A stretch of DNA of 7,179 nucleotides from an uncultured Butyricicoccus sp. (GTDB lineage Bacteria; Bacillota; Clostridia; Oscillospirales; Butyricicoccaceae). The notes under the pieces were generated by a model. It was not told the origin of the DNA, searched no databases, and worked only from the letters and a program-made list of their open reading frames with translations. The stretch lies in assembly GCA_900555465.1 (NCBI GenBank), contig USLE01000057.1, forward strand, positions 1-7,179, given 5' to 3'. The position numbers were made by a program, and so were the translations under genes. Of the stretch, positions 1 to 6,191 are shown piece after piece (positions within the stretch are counted from its first letter, which is position 1; each line of letters opens with the position of its first letter).

Positions 1-1
1 G

Positions 2-769
2 TCCAAGCGCAAGGACCCCGAGCTCGCGCTCACGTTCTACGCCAAGGAGGGCTATCCGGTGCCTGCGGTGCTCGAGTACCTGATGACGCTTTTAAACTCC
101 AACTTTGAGGAATGGCGCCGCGCCAATCAGGATGCGCCGATGAACGATTTCCCGTTCTCGACCAGGAAGATGAGCGGCTCGGGCGCGCTGTTTGATATCG
201 AAAAGCTGCGCGACGTGTCCAAAAACGTCATCTCGCGCATGGATGCGGACACGGTATACGGTTATATCGCGGACTGGAGCGCGGAAAACGACCCGCAGTT
301 CCACGCCCTGCTCACGCGCGACCCGGCGTATTCCAAGGCGTATCTCGCCATCGGCCGCGGCGGCAAAAAGCCGCGCAAGGACCTTGCGCTCTGGTCGGAC
401 GCCAAGGGCTACATGGACTTTATGTTCGACGAGCTGTTCCAGCCGGACTACACCATGCCTGCGCGCGTGTCAGCAGCGGATGCCAAGGCCATCCTCTCCG
501 ACTTTGCGGGCGTGTTTGACGAGACCGACACGCCGGACGGCTTCTTTGAAAAGATGAAGCAGATCGCGGAAAAGCACGGCTATGCGGCGGATACCAAGGC
601 ATACAAGGCAAATCCGGACGCCTACAAGGGTGCGGTCGGCGATGTGTCGATGGTCATCCGCGTTGCGGTCGCAGGGCGGCAGAACGCACCCGACCTGCAG
701 ACGGTCATGGGGATCATGGGACGCGAAAAAGTGCTCGAGCGCCTGACAAAGTGCGCGGACGCGCTTTAA
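2..769 (+). CDS. gltX: Glutamyl-tRNA synthetase (glutamate--tRNA ligase), C-terminal part; 5' end outside the window
   Basis: Cytoplasmic class I aminoacyl-tRNA synthetase that charges tRNA(Glu), and in many Firmicutes also tRNA(Gln), with glutamate. The open frame runs in from the left edge. The first complete codons read SKRKDPE, the class I KMSKS-type ATP-binding loop in its GluRS form. About 250 residues of C-terminal anticodon-binding region follow, ending at TAA. Stretches such as [24 protein letters not shown] [15 protein letters not shown], and [16 protein letters not shown] are, from memory, typical of the roughly 550-residue clostridial GltX. The HIGH motif and catalytic fold lie outside the window. 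A GTG at 59 is in frame but internal, since the KMSKS loop lies upstream of it. The presence of a full anticodon-binding domain argues against the short GluQ-RS paralogue. glnS starts 26 nt downstream with no terminator between, so the two are probably one transcript. Whether this enzyme discriminates against tRNA(Gln) cannot be told from the fragment. Confidence 0.9.
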   Translation, partial: SKRKDPELALTFYAKEGYPVPAVLEYLMTLLNSNFEEWRRANQDAPMNDFPFSTRKMSGSGALFDIEKLRDVSKNVISRMDADTVYGYIADWSAENDPQFHALLTRDPAYSKAYLAIGRGGKKPRKDLALWSDAKGYMDFMFDELFQPDYTMPARVSAADAKAILSDFAGVFDETDTPDGFFEKMKQIAEKHGYAADTKAYKANPDAYKGAVGDVSMVIRVAVAGRQNAPDLQTVMGIMGREKVLERLTKCADAL

Positions 770-795
770 TCCAGTTTTGGGGGAAAAGAAACGCT

Positions 796-2457
796 ATGAT
801 GGAAAACGTAAATAACTTTCTGACCGAGATCATTGACGAGGATATTGCGGCGGGCCTGACCGAGAAGATCCACACCCGTTTCCCGCCCGAGCCGAACGGC
901 TACCTGCACATCGGCTCCGCGAAGGCGATTTTCATCAACTGGTCGATATCGAAAAAGTACGGAGGCAAGTTCAATCTCCGCTATGACGACACCAACCCGG
1001 TCAAGGAGGATACCGAGTATGTGGACTCCATCTGGGAGGACATCAACTGGCTGACCGGCGAGGAACCCTCGGGCGGCGTGTTCTACGGCTCGGATTATTT
1101 TGAGACCTGCTATGAATGTGCCGTACAGCTCATCAAGGATGGCAAGGCCTATGTCGACGATCTGACGCAGGAGGAGCTGCGCGAATACCGCGGCACGCTG
1201 ACCGAGCCGGGCAGGGAAAGCCCGTACCGCAGCCGCTCGGTTGAGGAAAACCTGCAGCTGTTCCAGGATATGCGCGACGGCAAGTTCCCGGACGGCTCCA
1301 AGACCCTGCGCGCCAAGATCGATATGGCCAGCCCGAACATGAACATGCGCGACCCGGCGATCTACCGCATCGTGCGCGCGCATCATCATCGCCAGGGCGA
1401 CAAATGGTGCATCTACCCGCTCTATGACTTTGCGCACCCGATTCAGGATGCGATCGAGGGCATCACGCACTCGCTCTGCTCGATCGAGTTTGAAAACCAC
1501 CGCCCGCTGTACGAGTGGGTCGTGGACAACTGCCCGCTGCCGCACCATCCCAAGCAGCGCGAGTTTGCCCGCCTGAACGTGACGCACACGGTCATGTCCA
1601 AGCGCTACCTGCGCCAGCTGGTGTTTGAGAACTATGTCGAGGGATGGGATGACCCGCGTATGCCCACCCTGTGCGCGCTGCGCCGCCGCGGCTATACGCC
1701 GTCGTCCATTCTGGACTTCGTCCAGCGCGCGGGCGTTGCCAAGGCGGATTCGCTCGTGGACATCAAGCTGCTTGAGCACTGCATCCGCGAGGAGCTGAAC
1801 GAGACCGCGCTGCGCCGCATGGCGGTTACCGAACCGGTCAAACTGGTCATCACCAACTATCCGGAGGACAAGTGCGAGGAGTTTGAGGTGCCGAACAACC
1901 CGCGCAATGAAGCGGCGGGCACACGCAAGGTGCCGTTCACGCGCGAGCTGTATATCGAAAAGAGCGACTTTGCCGAGGTACCGCCCCCGAAGTTCCAGCG
2001 CCTCAAGCCGGACGGCGAGGTGCGCCTGATGGGTGCGTATATCGTCAAGTGCAACGAGGTCGTCAAGGACGAGAACGGCGAGATCGTCGAGATCCGCTGC
2101 ACGGCCGACCTCGAGACCGGCAACGGCATGCCGGCGGACGGCCGCAAGGTCAAGGGCACGATCCACTGGGTGTCCGCCGCGCACGCGGTCGATGCAGACC
2201 TGTACCTGTACGACAACCTGTTCACGCTCGAGAACGTGGGCGACGTACCCGAGGGCACGGATTATCTGGATTACCTCAATCCGGATTCGCTCAAAAAGCT
2301 GACCGGCTGCAAGCTCGAGCCGTCGCTCCGCGACGCGAAGGAGGGCGAGCGCTTCCAGTTCGTCCGCATGGGCTACTACGTCAAGGACCGGGAGGAAGGA
2401 CGGTTCAACCGCATCGTCACCCTCAAGGACAGCTTTGCCAAGACCCTGCAGAAGTAA
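796..2457 (+). CDS. glnS: Glutaminyl-tRNA synthetase (glutamine--tRNA ligase)
   Basis: Charges tRNA(Gln) directly with glutamine in the cytoplasm. At 553 residues it is nearly the same length as the E. coli enzyme (554). The signature [17 protein letters not shown] is at residues 29-45, the KMSKS-type loop VMSKR at 266-270, and the GlnRS block GWDDPRMPT at 283-291. The C-terminal half carries the beta-barrel anticodon-binding region, ending with [10 protein letters not shown] and a final KDSFAK. There is no C-terminal YqeY fusion of the kind found in some Firmicutes. The second His of HIGH is Ser (residue 41, codon 916-918). ATG 796 is chosen because homology begins right after it ([15 protein letters not shown]). 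A longer GTG start at 751 would add non-homologous residues and overlap gltX. The ribosome-binding site is weak (GGGGG at 779-783, 12 nt away), and ATG 799 is an equally possible start. The gene follows gltX in an apparent operon and ends at a strong hairpin. Bacterial GlnRS genes are generally held to derive from a eukaryotic transfer. Confidence 0.97.
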   Translation: MMENVNNFLTEIIDEDIAAGLTEKIHTRFPPEPNGYLHIGSAKAIFINWSISKKYGGKFNLRYDDTNPVKEDTEYVDSIWEDINWLTGEEPSGGVFYGSDYFETCYECAVQLIKDGKAYVDDLTQEELREYRGTLTEPGRESPYRSRSVEENLQLFQDMRDGKFPDGSKTLRAKIDMASPNMNMRDPAIYRIVRAHHHRQGDKWCIYPLYDFAHPIQDAIEGITHSLCSIEFENHRPLYEWVVDNCPLPHHPKQREFARLNVTHTVMSKRYLRQLVFENYVEGWDDPRMPTLCALRRRGYTPSSILDFVQRAGVAKADSLVDIKLLEHCIREELNETALRRMAVTEPVKLVITNYPEDKCEEFEVPNNPRNEAAGTRKVPFTRELYIEKSDFAEVPPPKFQRLKPDGEVRLMGAYIVKCNEVVKDENGEIVEIRCTADLETGNGMPADGRKVKGTIHWVSAAHAVDADLYLYDNLFTLENVGDVPEGTDYLDYLNPDSLKKLTGCKLEPSLRDAKEGERFQFVRMGYYVKDREEGRFNRIVTLKDSFAKTLQK

Positions 2458-2461
2458 AAAT

Positions 2462-2491
2462 AAAAGCAGACAGTGTAAACTGTCTGCTTTT
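2462..2491. terminator. Bidirectional intrinsic terminator shared by glnS and rarA
   Basis: A 13-bp perfect inverted repeat (left arm 2462-2474, AAAAGCAGACAGT; right arm 2479-2491) encloses a GTAA loop. On the + strand it begins 4 nt after the glnS stop and runs into T-rich sequence (TTTTTCTTT). Read on the - strand, it lies 3 nt after the rarA stop and runs into TTTTATTTTT. Both convergent genes therefore appear to end at this one structure. Confidence 0.93.
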
Positions 2492-2494
2492 TCT

Positions 2495-3817
2495 TTAACC
2501 GTTTCTGTGCTGCCGCTTCCATTCCTTGATCTGTGTAAGCCGCGCCTTGTATTTGGCCTCCAGTCCCTGCTCGGTCGGGCGGTAGTACTCCCGCCCCTCG
2601 AGCGCGTTGGGCAGGCACTGCATGTCGGTCAGTTTGTCCGCCGCATCGTGCGCATATTGGTAGCCCTTGCCGTAATCCAGCTCCTTCATCAGCCGAGTGG
2701 GCGCGTTGCGGATGACAAGCGGCACCGGCTCGGCGAGCATGGTGAGCGCGTCCTTTTTCGCGGTTTCGTAGGCCATATACAGCGCATTGGACTTGGGCGC
2801 GAGGGACATGTAGACCACCGCATGCGTCAGGTGCACTGAGCATTCGGGCATGCCAATGAAGTGGCACGCCTGATACGCCGCGACCGCGACCTCGAGTGCG
2901 CGCGAGTCCGCCATACCGACGTCCTCGCTGGCAAAGCGGGTCACGCGCCGCGCGATATAGAGCGGGTCCTCGCCCGCTTCCAGCATGCGCGCGAGCCAGT
3001 AGACCGCTGCGTCCGGGTCCGAGTTGCGCATGGATTTGTGCAGGGCGGAGATCAGGTTGTAGTGCTCTTCACCGGTCTTGTCGTAGAGCAGTGATTTCTT
3101 GGAGGTGCACTGCTCGAGCGTCTCGGGCGTGACCGTGACCGTGTCGCCGTCCGTATCCCCGTTGAGCACGACCATTTCGAGCGTGGACAGCGCGGTGCGC
3201 GCGTCGCCGTTTGCGAAATTCGCGATCGCCTCGAGCATATCCGGCTGGATATCGATTTTCTGCCCGCCGAAGCCGCGCGGGTCGGTGAGCGCGCGGGAGA
3301 GCAGGGCAGTGAGGTCGGCGGTTGTCAGCGCCAGTAAGACGAACACCTTGCAGCGCGACAAAAGCGCGCCGTTGACCTCGAACGACGGGTTCTCGGTCGT
3401 CGCGCCGATCAGGATGATGCTCCCTTTTTCGACAAAGGGCAGAAAGGCGTCCTGCTGTGCCTTGTTGAAGCGGTGGATCTCGTCCACGAACACGATCGTG
3501 CGCTCGCCGAAGCGGCGGTTGTCCTCCGCCTGCTGCATGACCTGCTTGATCTCCTTGATGCCGCTGGTGACGGCGGAAAAGTCGATGAACGTCGCCCTGG
3601 TCTGGTTCGCGATGATGCGCGCGAGCGTGGTCTTGCCCACGCCGGGCGGCCCCCAGAAGATCATGGAGGAGATCTGGTCGTGCTCGATCAGGCGGCGCAG
3701 CACCTTGCCCGGCCCGAGCAGATGGGTCTGGCCGACAAATTCTTCGAGCGTCTGCGGGCGCAGCCGCGCCGCGAGCGGGCGGGTGCTGTCCCCGCCGAAC
3801 AGGGTCTGCTGTTCCAT
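2495..3817 (-). CDS. rarA: Replication-associated recombination protein A (RarA/MgsA, WRNIP1 family AAA+ ATPase)
   Basis: Cytoplasmic AAA+ ATPase of the clamp-loader-like RarA/Mgs1/WRNIP1 family, which acts at stalled or gapped replication forks. The 440-residue product has Walker A GPPGVGKT (56-63), Walker B IVFVDEIH (108-115), the sensor-1 block IGATTENPSF (137-146), a probable arginine finger in LLSRC (R155) and sensor 2 in NGDARTAL (R207). The C-terminal region has the family blocks YNLISALHKS, SEDVGMAD, APKSNA and RNAPTRLMKELDYG, associated with oligomerisation. ATG 3817 is preferred because GGAGG (3826-3830) sits 8 nt upstream of it. A TTG at 3835 would place that ribosome-binding site inside the gene. 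Residues 3-7, QQTLF, fit the QxxLF pattern of sliding-clamp-binding peptides (inference). The gene is monocistronic: a terminator lies upstream, its own LexA-type operator/promoter lies at 3847-3875, and it ends at the hairpin shared with glnS. Confidence 0.96.
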   Translation of the reverse strand: MEQQTLFGGDSTRPLAARLRPQTLEEFVGQTHLLGPGKVLRRLIEHDQISSMIFWGPPGVGKTTLARIIANQTRATFIDFSAVTSGIKEIKQVMQQAEDNRRFGERTIVFVDEIHRFNKAQQDAFLPFVEKGSIILIGATTENPSFEVNGALLSRCKVFVLLALTTADLTALLSRALTDPRGFGGQKIDIQPDMLEAIANFANGDARTALSTLEMVVLNGDTDGDTVTVTPETLEQCTSKKSLLYDKTGEEHYNLISALHKSMRNSDPDAAVYWLARMLEAGEDPLYIARRVTRFASEDVGMADSRALEVAVAAYQACHFIGMPECSVHLTHAVVYMSLAPKSNALYMAYETAKKDALTMLAEPVPLVIRNAPTRLMKELDYGKGYQYAHDAADKLTDMQCLPNALEGREYYRPTEQGLEAKYKARLTQIKEWKRQHRNG

Positions 3818-3825
3818 TGCACGCA

Positions 3826-3830
3826 CCTCC
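3826..3830 (-). promoter_or_regulatory. rarA ribosome-binding site
   Basis: GGAGG on the - strand, followed by 8 nt and then ATG 3817. It is strong and well spaced, and it decides the start of rarA against the longer TTG-initiated frame at 3835. Confidence 0.85.
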
Positions 3831-3846
3831 GTCAAGTGATGTGCTT

Positions 3847-3875
3847 ATTATAACACCGAACAAATGTTCCTGCAA
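3847..3875 (-). promoter_or_regulatory. sigma-A-type promoter of rarA
   Basis: On the - strand, the -35 box TTGCAG (3870-3875; 4 of 6 to TTGACA) is followed by exactly 17 nt and then a perfect TATAAT -10 box (3847-3852). The predicted transcription start is near 3840, leaving a leader of about 23 nt that contains the GGAGG site. The promoter fits into the short gap between the upstream terminator (3887-3914) and rarA. Confidence 0.8.
3857..3870. promoter_or_regulatory. LexA (DinR) operator, SOS box, in the rarA promoter
   Basis: The 14 bases CGAACAAATGTTCC match the Bacillus subtilis LexA/DinR consensus CGAACRNRYGTTYC at every position. The core is a perfect GAAC-N4-GTTC palindrome (3858-3869). 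It fills most of the spacer between the -35 and -10 boxes, so bound LexA would block RNA polymerase. The match is seen directly. Regulation by LexA is inferred, and the lexA gene is not in this window. Confidence 0.82.
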
Positions 3876-3886
3876 GACGGCCGAGA

Positions 3887-3914
3887 AAAATCCCCTCCAT
3901 GCGGAGGGGATTTT
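3887..3914 (-). terminator. Intrinsic terminator after the sigma/anti-sigma unit
   Basis: A 12-bp perfect stem (arms 3887-3898 and 3903-3914, core TCCCCTCC/GGAGGGGA) has a 4-nt loop. On the - strand it begins 3 nt after the stop codon of the anti-sigma gene, and the stem's trailing T's plus one more give a run of five T's. It separates that unit from the rarA promoter. Confidence 0.9.
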
Positions 3915-3917
3915 GAT

Positions 3918-4874
3918 TTATTGCAGGGGGACATCCACGCCGTCGATCGTGATCGCAGAGACCTCATCCGGCTCGACCGGCTGGTCGAACATCCATTGCA
4001 CTTCCGAGTGATAATACCCCTCGTATTCCTCCTGCGGGTCGGCGGACGGGGGAGAATCCGATGCAAGGATGCGGTTTTCCTCCTTTTCGGTAACATGGAT
4101 CACGGTGCCGTCACACATGGTCAGCGCAATCGGGATACAGGAATAATTGACGGGATCATAACCCGGCTGCGTGGGGTCGGTGACGCCGTTTTCGGCCCAT
4201 ATCGTCAGGCTGATCGGAGAGATACGCACCTCGAACAGGCGGTACCCATTGATCGTTGCGTCCGGGGTAAAGTGCCGCTCGGCGACCCGTTCCAAATCGA
4301 TCTCAAACGACCAATCGCCGATGGTTTCCTCGCCGGGTGCAGCCTGCGGGTCGAGCAGAAAAACCCGAACAGTCGCAGTCGGATTTTCAGCTGCGATGCT
4401 GTCCGGCCGCCGCGCTTCATACAGAGCGGTGTTCGATTCTGCGTCATAACGGATTTGGTGTGAACTCGTGCCGAGATGCACCGGCGCATCGTCGAGCGGG
4501 TGCGCAATTTCGACCCCAACATCATATGATCCGTCCAGACGGCTGCCGGTTTTGTCCTGTATTTCGATATAGACCTTGGTCATGCCGCTGTCGGACAGCG
4601 CCGCCACCGGCCGCACCTCGATGCCGTTATCCTCGGTGACGATGCCGGTGATGGGCTGGCTCTGCTCGGCAAAGCTGCCGAGCACGCCCAGCAGCGCCTC
4701 CCGCAGGGCGGGGATGGCGGCGGCGAACGCCGAAAAGGTGAGCAGTACAGCGAGTACAGCCGCCAGAACGGCGCGGCCGACTGTCCAATGCAGTCTGCGC
4801 CTGCGGCGCGGCTGGATGCTGTGCAAAATTGCCGCGCGGCGCGCGGGCGACAGCGTGATATTTGCCATTGTCAT
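3918..4874 (-). CDS. Membrane-anchored putative anti-sigma factor (DUF4179-like)
   Basis: Probable single-pass regulator that holds the upstream-encoded ECF sigma factor inactive until a signal at the cell surface is sensed. In the 318-residue form, a short cytoplasmic N-terminus (1-28) ends in an arginine cluster (RRRRR, 23-27). One hydrophobic segment (about 33-54) and a roughly 260-residue extracytoplasmic domain follow, and the protein closes with AITIDGVDVPLQ. The order of tail, helix and beta-rich outer domain, and motifs such as KVYIEIQDKTGSRLD, resemble DUF4179-type proteins encoded beside clostridial ECF sigma genes. That assignment is from memory and moderate. No zinc-binding HxxxCxxC motif is seen. 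The start is debatable. ATG 4874 has AGGAGGG 8 nt upstream, leaving 25 nt after the sigma stop. ATG 4907 would overlap the sigma stop (ATGAATAA) and add 11 residues (MNKRNMRRDLD). A terminator follows the gene. Confidence 0.75.
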   Translation of the reverse strand: MTMANITLSPARRAAILHSIQPRRRRRLHWTVGRAVLAAVLAVLLTFSAFAAAIPALREALLGVLGSFAEQSQPITGIVTEDNGIEVRPVAALSDSGMTKVYIEIQDKTGSRLDGSYDVGVEIAHPLDDAPVHLGTSSHQIRYDAESNTALYEARRPDSIAAENPTATVRVFLLDPQAAPGEETIGDWSFEIDLERVAERHFTPDATINGYRLFEVRISPISLTIWAENGVTDPTQPGYDPVNYSCIPIALTMCDGTVIHVTEKEENRILASDSPPSADPQEEYEGYYHSEVQWMFDQPVEPDEVSAITIDGVDVPLQ

Positions 4875-4882
4875 ATCCAGAT

Positions 4883-4889
4883 CCCTCCT
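4883..4889 (-). promoter_or_regulatory. Strong ribosome-binding site favouring the ATG 4874 start of the anti-sigma gene
   Basis: AGGAGGG on the - strand lies 8 nt upstream of ATG 4874. If translation began at the alternative ATG 4907, these bases would merely encode Arg-Arg within the protein. The ATG 4907 start has only a weaker AAAGG about 11 nt upstream. Confidence 0.6.
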
Positions 4890-4899
4890 CATATTGCGT

Positions 4900-5424
4900 T
4901 TATTCATCGTAGTACCATCCTTTCAAGGCTTCGCGCAGCTGTTTTCTTGCGCGGGACAGGCGCGCGGTGACGGTCGAGACATCCACATGCAGAATGTCCG
5001 CGATCTCGCGCGCTTTGAGCTCCTGATAGTAATACAGGATGATGACTTCGCGGTAAGGACGGGACAGCGCCATGATCGCGCGGGGCAGGGTGTCGTCCAC
5101 CTGCGGGTCGCCGGTGTCTGCGAACAGCGTGTCCAGCTCGTCCGCGGGCGCGCAGCGGCGCTTCCACGGGGAGCGCAGGTAGCTTTTGCACACGTTGATG
5201 GCGATGCGGGTGATCCACGTCAGTTCGCTGCCCGCGCCGCGGAACCGGTCCGCATTGCGCCACGCCTTGAGCAGGGTCTCCTGCACGGCGTCCTCGGCAA
5301 GGTGCACGTCCCCGAGGTAGAGTGTGCACAGGCGCAGCAGGCGGTCGCCCCAGTCGTCAATGAGGCGCGCAAAGCCGTCCTCGTCCTGCAGATACGAGGG
5401 CGCTTTGTTTTCGGTCGGTCGCAC
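4900..5424 (-). CDS. ECF-family RNA polymerase sigma factor (sigma-70 family, RpoE/SigW-like)
   Basis: Directs RNA polymerase to a small stress- or signal-responsive regulon. The 174-residue product has the two-domain ECF layout. Region 2 spans about 17-90, including LAEDAVQETLLKAWRNADRF (core and -10 recognition) and TWITRIAINVCKSYLRS. After a variable linker, region 4 spans about 113-166 with the helix-turn-helix AREIADILHVDVSTVTARLSRAR for the -35 element. There is no region 1.1 or 3, as expected for the group. The start is GTG 5424, with a modest AGGA 12 nt upstream. No better in-frame start was found between the preceding terminator and region 2. The putative membrane anti-sigma gene follows immediately (25 nt gap, or an overlap with its alternative start), the usual arrangement for an ECF sigma factor and its inhibitor. 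Target genes cannot be read from this window. Confidence 0.93.
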   Translation of the reverse strand: MRPTENKAPSYLQDEDGFARLIDDWGDRLLRLCTLYLGDVHLAEDAVQETLLKAWRNADRFRGAGSELTWITRIAINVCKSYLRSPWKRRCAPADELDTLFADTGDPQVDDTLPRAIMALSRPYREVIILYYYQELKAREIADILHVDVSTVTARLSRARKQLREALKGWYYDE

Positions 5425-5449
5425 GGCGGCTTCACATCCTTTCCAACCA

Positions 5450-5456
5450 TTAGACG
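5450..5456 (-). promoter_or_regulatory. Candidate ECF-type -10 element upstream of the sigma gene
   Basis: CGTCTAA on the - strand resembles the CGTC-type -10 elements of ECF promoters. It lies 25 nt upstream of the GTG start, which suits a short leader. A convincing -35 box (GGAAC or TGAAAC type) was not found at the right distance, so autoregulation is only a suggestion. Confidence 0.3.
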
Positions 5457-5484
5457 CACGGGGCGGGAAAATTACTGCAAGAAA

Positions 5485-5514
5485 AAAAGGAGACTTTTTG
5501 CGAAGTCTCCTTTT
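5485..5514 (-). terminator. Intrinsic terminator after the B3/4-domain gene
   Basis: A 12-bp perfect stem (AAAAGGAGACTT at 5485-5496, its complement at 5503-5514) has a 6-nt loop. On the - strand it begins 4 nt after the stop of the B3/4 gene and runs into an unbroken T tract ending at 5482. It insulates the sigma gene from upstream transcription. Confidence 0.92.
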
Positions 5515-5518
5515 CTTG

Positions 5519-6178
5519 TCACAGCAGGGCGCTCTCGATCTCCGCCGCGGGCGCGAGCACCTGAACGTAAGACACTATCCGGTCGAGCGTGGACTGGATG
5601 AGATCAGGCGGGGTGTCCGGCGTGCCGAACACAGGGTAGAAGATGTGCCGGCTGTCCGGATGCACACAGGTGCGCTTGTCCGCGCCTGCGATCATGCTGA
5701 AAATGATACCCGGCCCGTCCCGGCCGCACACGTCGTTCGGATAGGTGTGCGTGCTCTCCGCCCGCATACCGTCAAACGGCAGGCGGCTGTCCGGCGTGAA
5801 TATGGTCATCGGGCCGTCAATGCAGTCAATATCGTGCGCGCCGGAGAGCACCTGCGTGCAGATCTCCGCCAGAAAAGGCAGGGTCGCAGCCGGATTGCCC
5901 TCCGGGAACGGCCGCCCTTTGAACAGCACGGATTCAAACTGCTGCATGACCGGATAGGTCTTTTTGAACTTGCGGAAAAAGCGGAAGTATGGGTTTTCAC
6001 TGAACACGGTTTTGCGGTCATAGTCCGCAAAACGGACGCGGCAGTCCTCAAGCTCTTTGCGGGCGAGCGCGCGGAACGCGGCTTCGTCCCAGCTCTCGCG
6101 CGCCGGGAACCGCACCTCGGCAGCGCCGAACGGGATGCCCCGCGCGGCAAAGCTCGGGTCTTTGATGATGTCAAACAT
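5519..6178 (-). CDS. Solo B3/4-domain protein (PheRS beta-subunit-like tRNA-editing domain, COG3382 type)
   Basis: The 219-residue soluble protein looks like the free-standing version of the B3/4 domain of the phenylalanyl-tRNA synthetase beta subunit, which in PheRS hydrolyses mischarged Tyr-tRNA(Phe). Visible family-like features are KFKKTYPVMQQFESVLFKGR (70-89) then NP (94-95), AHDID (114-118), DGPM (121-124) and RDGPGIIFSMIAGADKRT (153-170). The solo proteins have no firmly established function, and trans-editing or amino-acid/tRNA binding is a guess from the domain. The match is by remembered pattern, so moderate. ATG 6178 is chosen because AAAGG lies 7 nt upstream and the family-like N-terminus begins there. 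ATG 6217 would overlap the preceding gene by 26 nt. The stop of the membrane-protein gene lies 13 nt upstream, so the two are probably co-transcribed. A strong terminator follows. Confidence 0.75.
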   Translation of the reverse strand: MFDIIKDPSFAARGIPFGAAEVRFPARESWDEAAFRALARKELEDCRVRFADYDRKTVFSENPYFRFFRKFKKTYPVMQQFESVLFKGRPFPEGNPAATLPFLAEICTQVLSGAHDIDCIDGPMTIFTPDSRLPFDGMRAESTHTYPNDVCGRDGPGIIFSMIAGADKRTCVHPDSRHIFYPVFGTPDTPPDLIQSTLDRIVSYVQVLAPAAEIESALL

Positions 6179-6191
6179 AGGGAAGCCTTTC

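Noticed and set aside
751..795. Longer GTG start for glnS at 751
   Set aside because: It would overlap the end of gltX and add residues not seen at GlnRS N-termini. ATG 796 or 799 fits the family start.
766..2184. 472-codon open frame on the - strand opposite glnS
   Set aside because: It lies fully antisense to a strongly conserved synthetase gene. Its translation is rich in Arg, Ala, Val and Leu with no recognisable domain, as expected from GC-rich codon bias on the opposite strand.
3818..3835. TTG start for rarA at 3835
   Set aside because: The strong GGAGG site at 3826-3830 would fall inside the gene, and it serves ATG 3817 at 8 nt spacing.
3864..4463. 199-codon + strand frame opposite the anti-sigma gene
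   Set aside because: It spans the terminator hairpin and runs antisense to a gene with clear membrane-protein architecture. It has no recognisable product.
5220..5459. 79-codon - strand frame beginning upstream of the sigma gene
   Set aside because: It overlaps the sigma factor in another frame and has no family-like residues. The ECF domains are unambiguous in the annotated frame.
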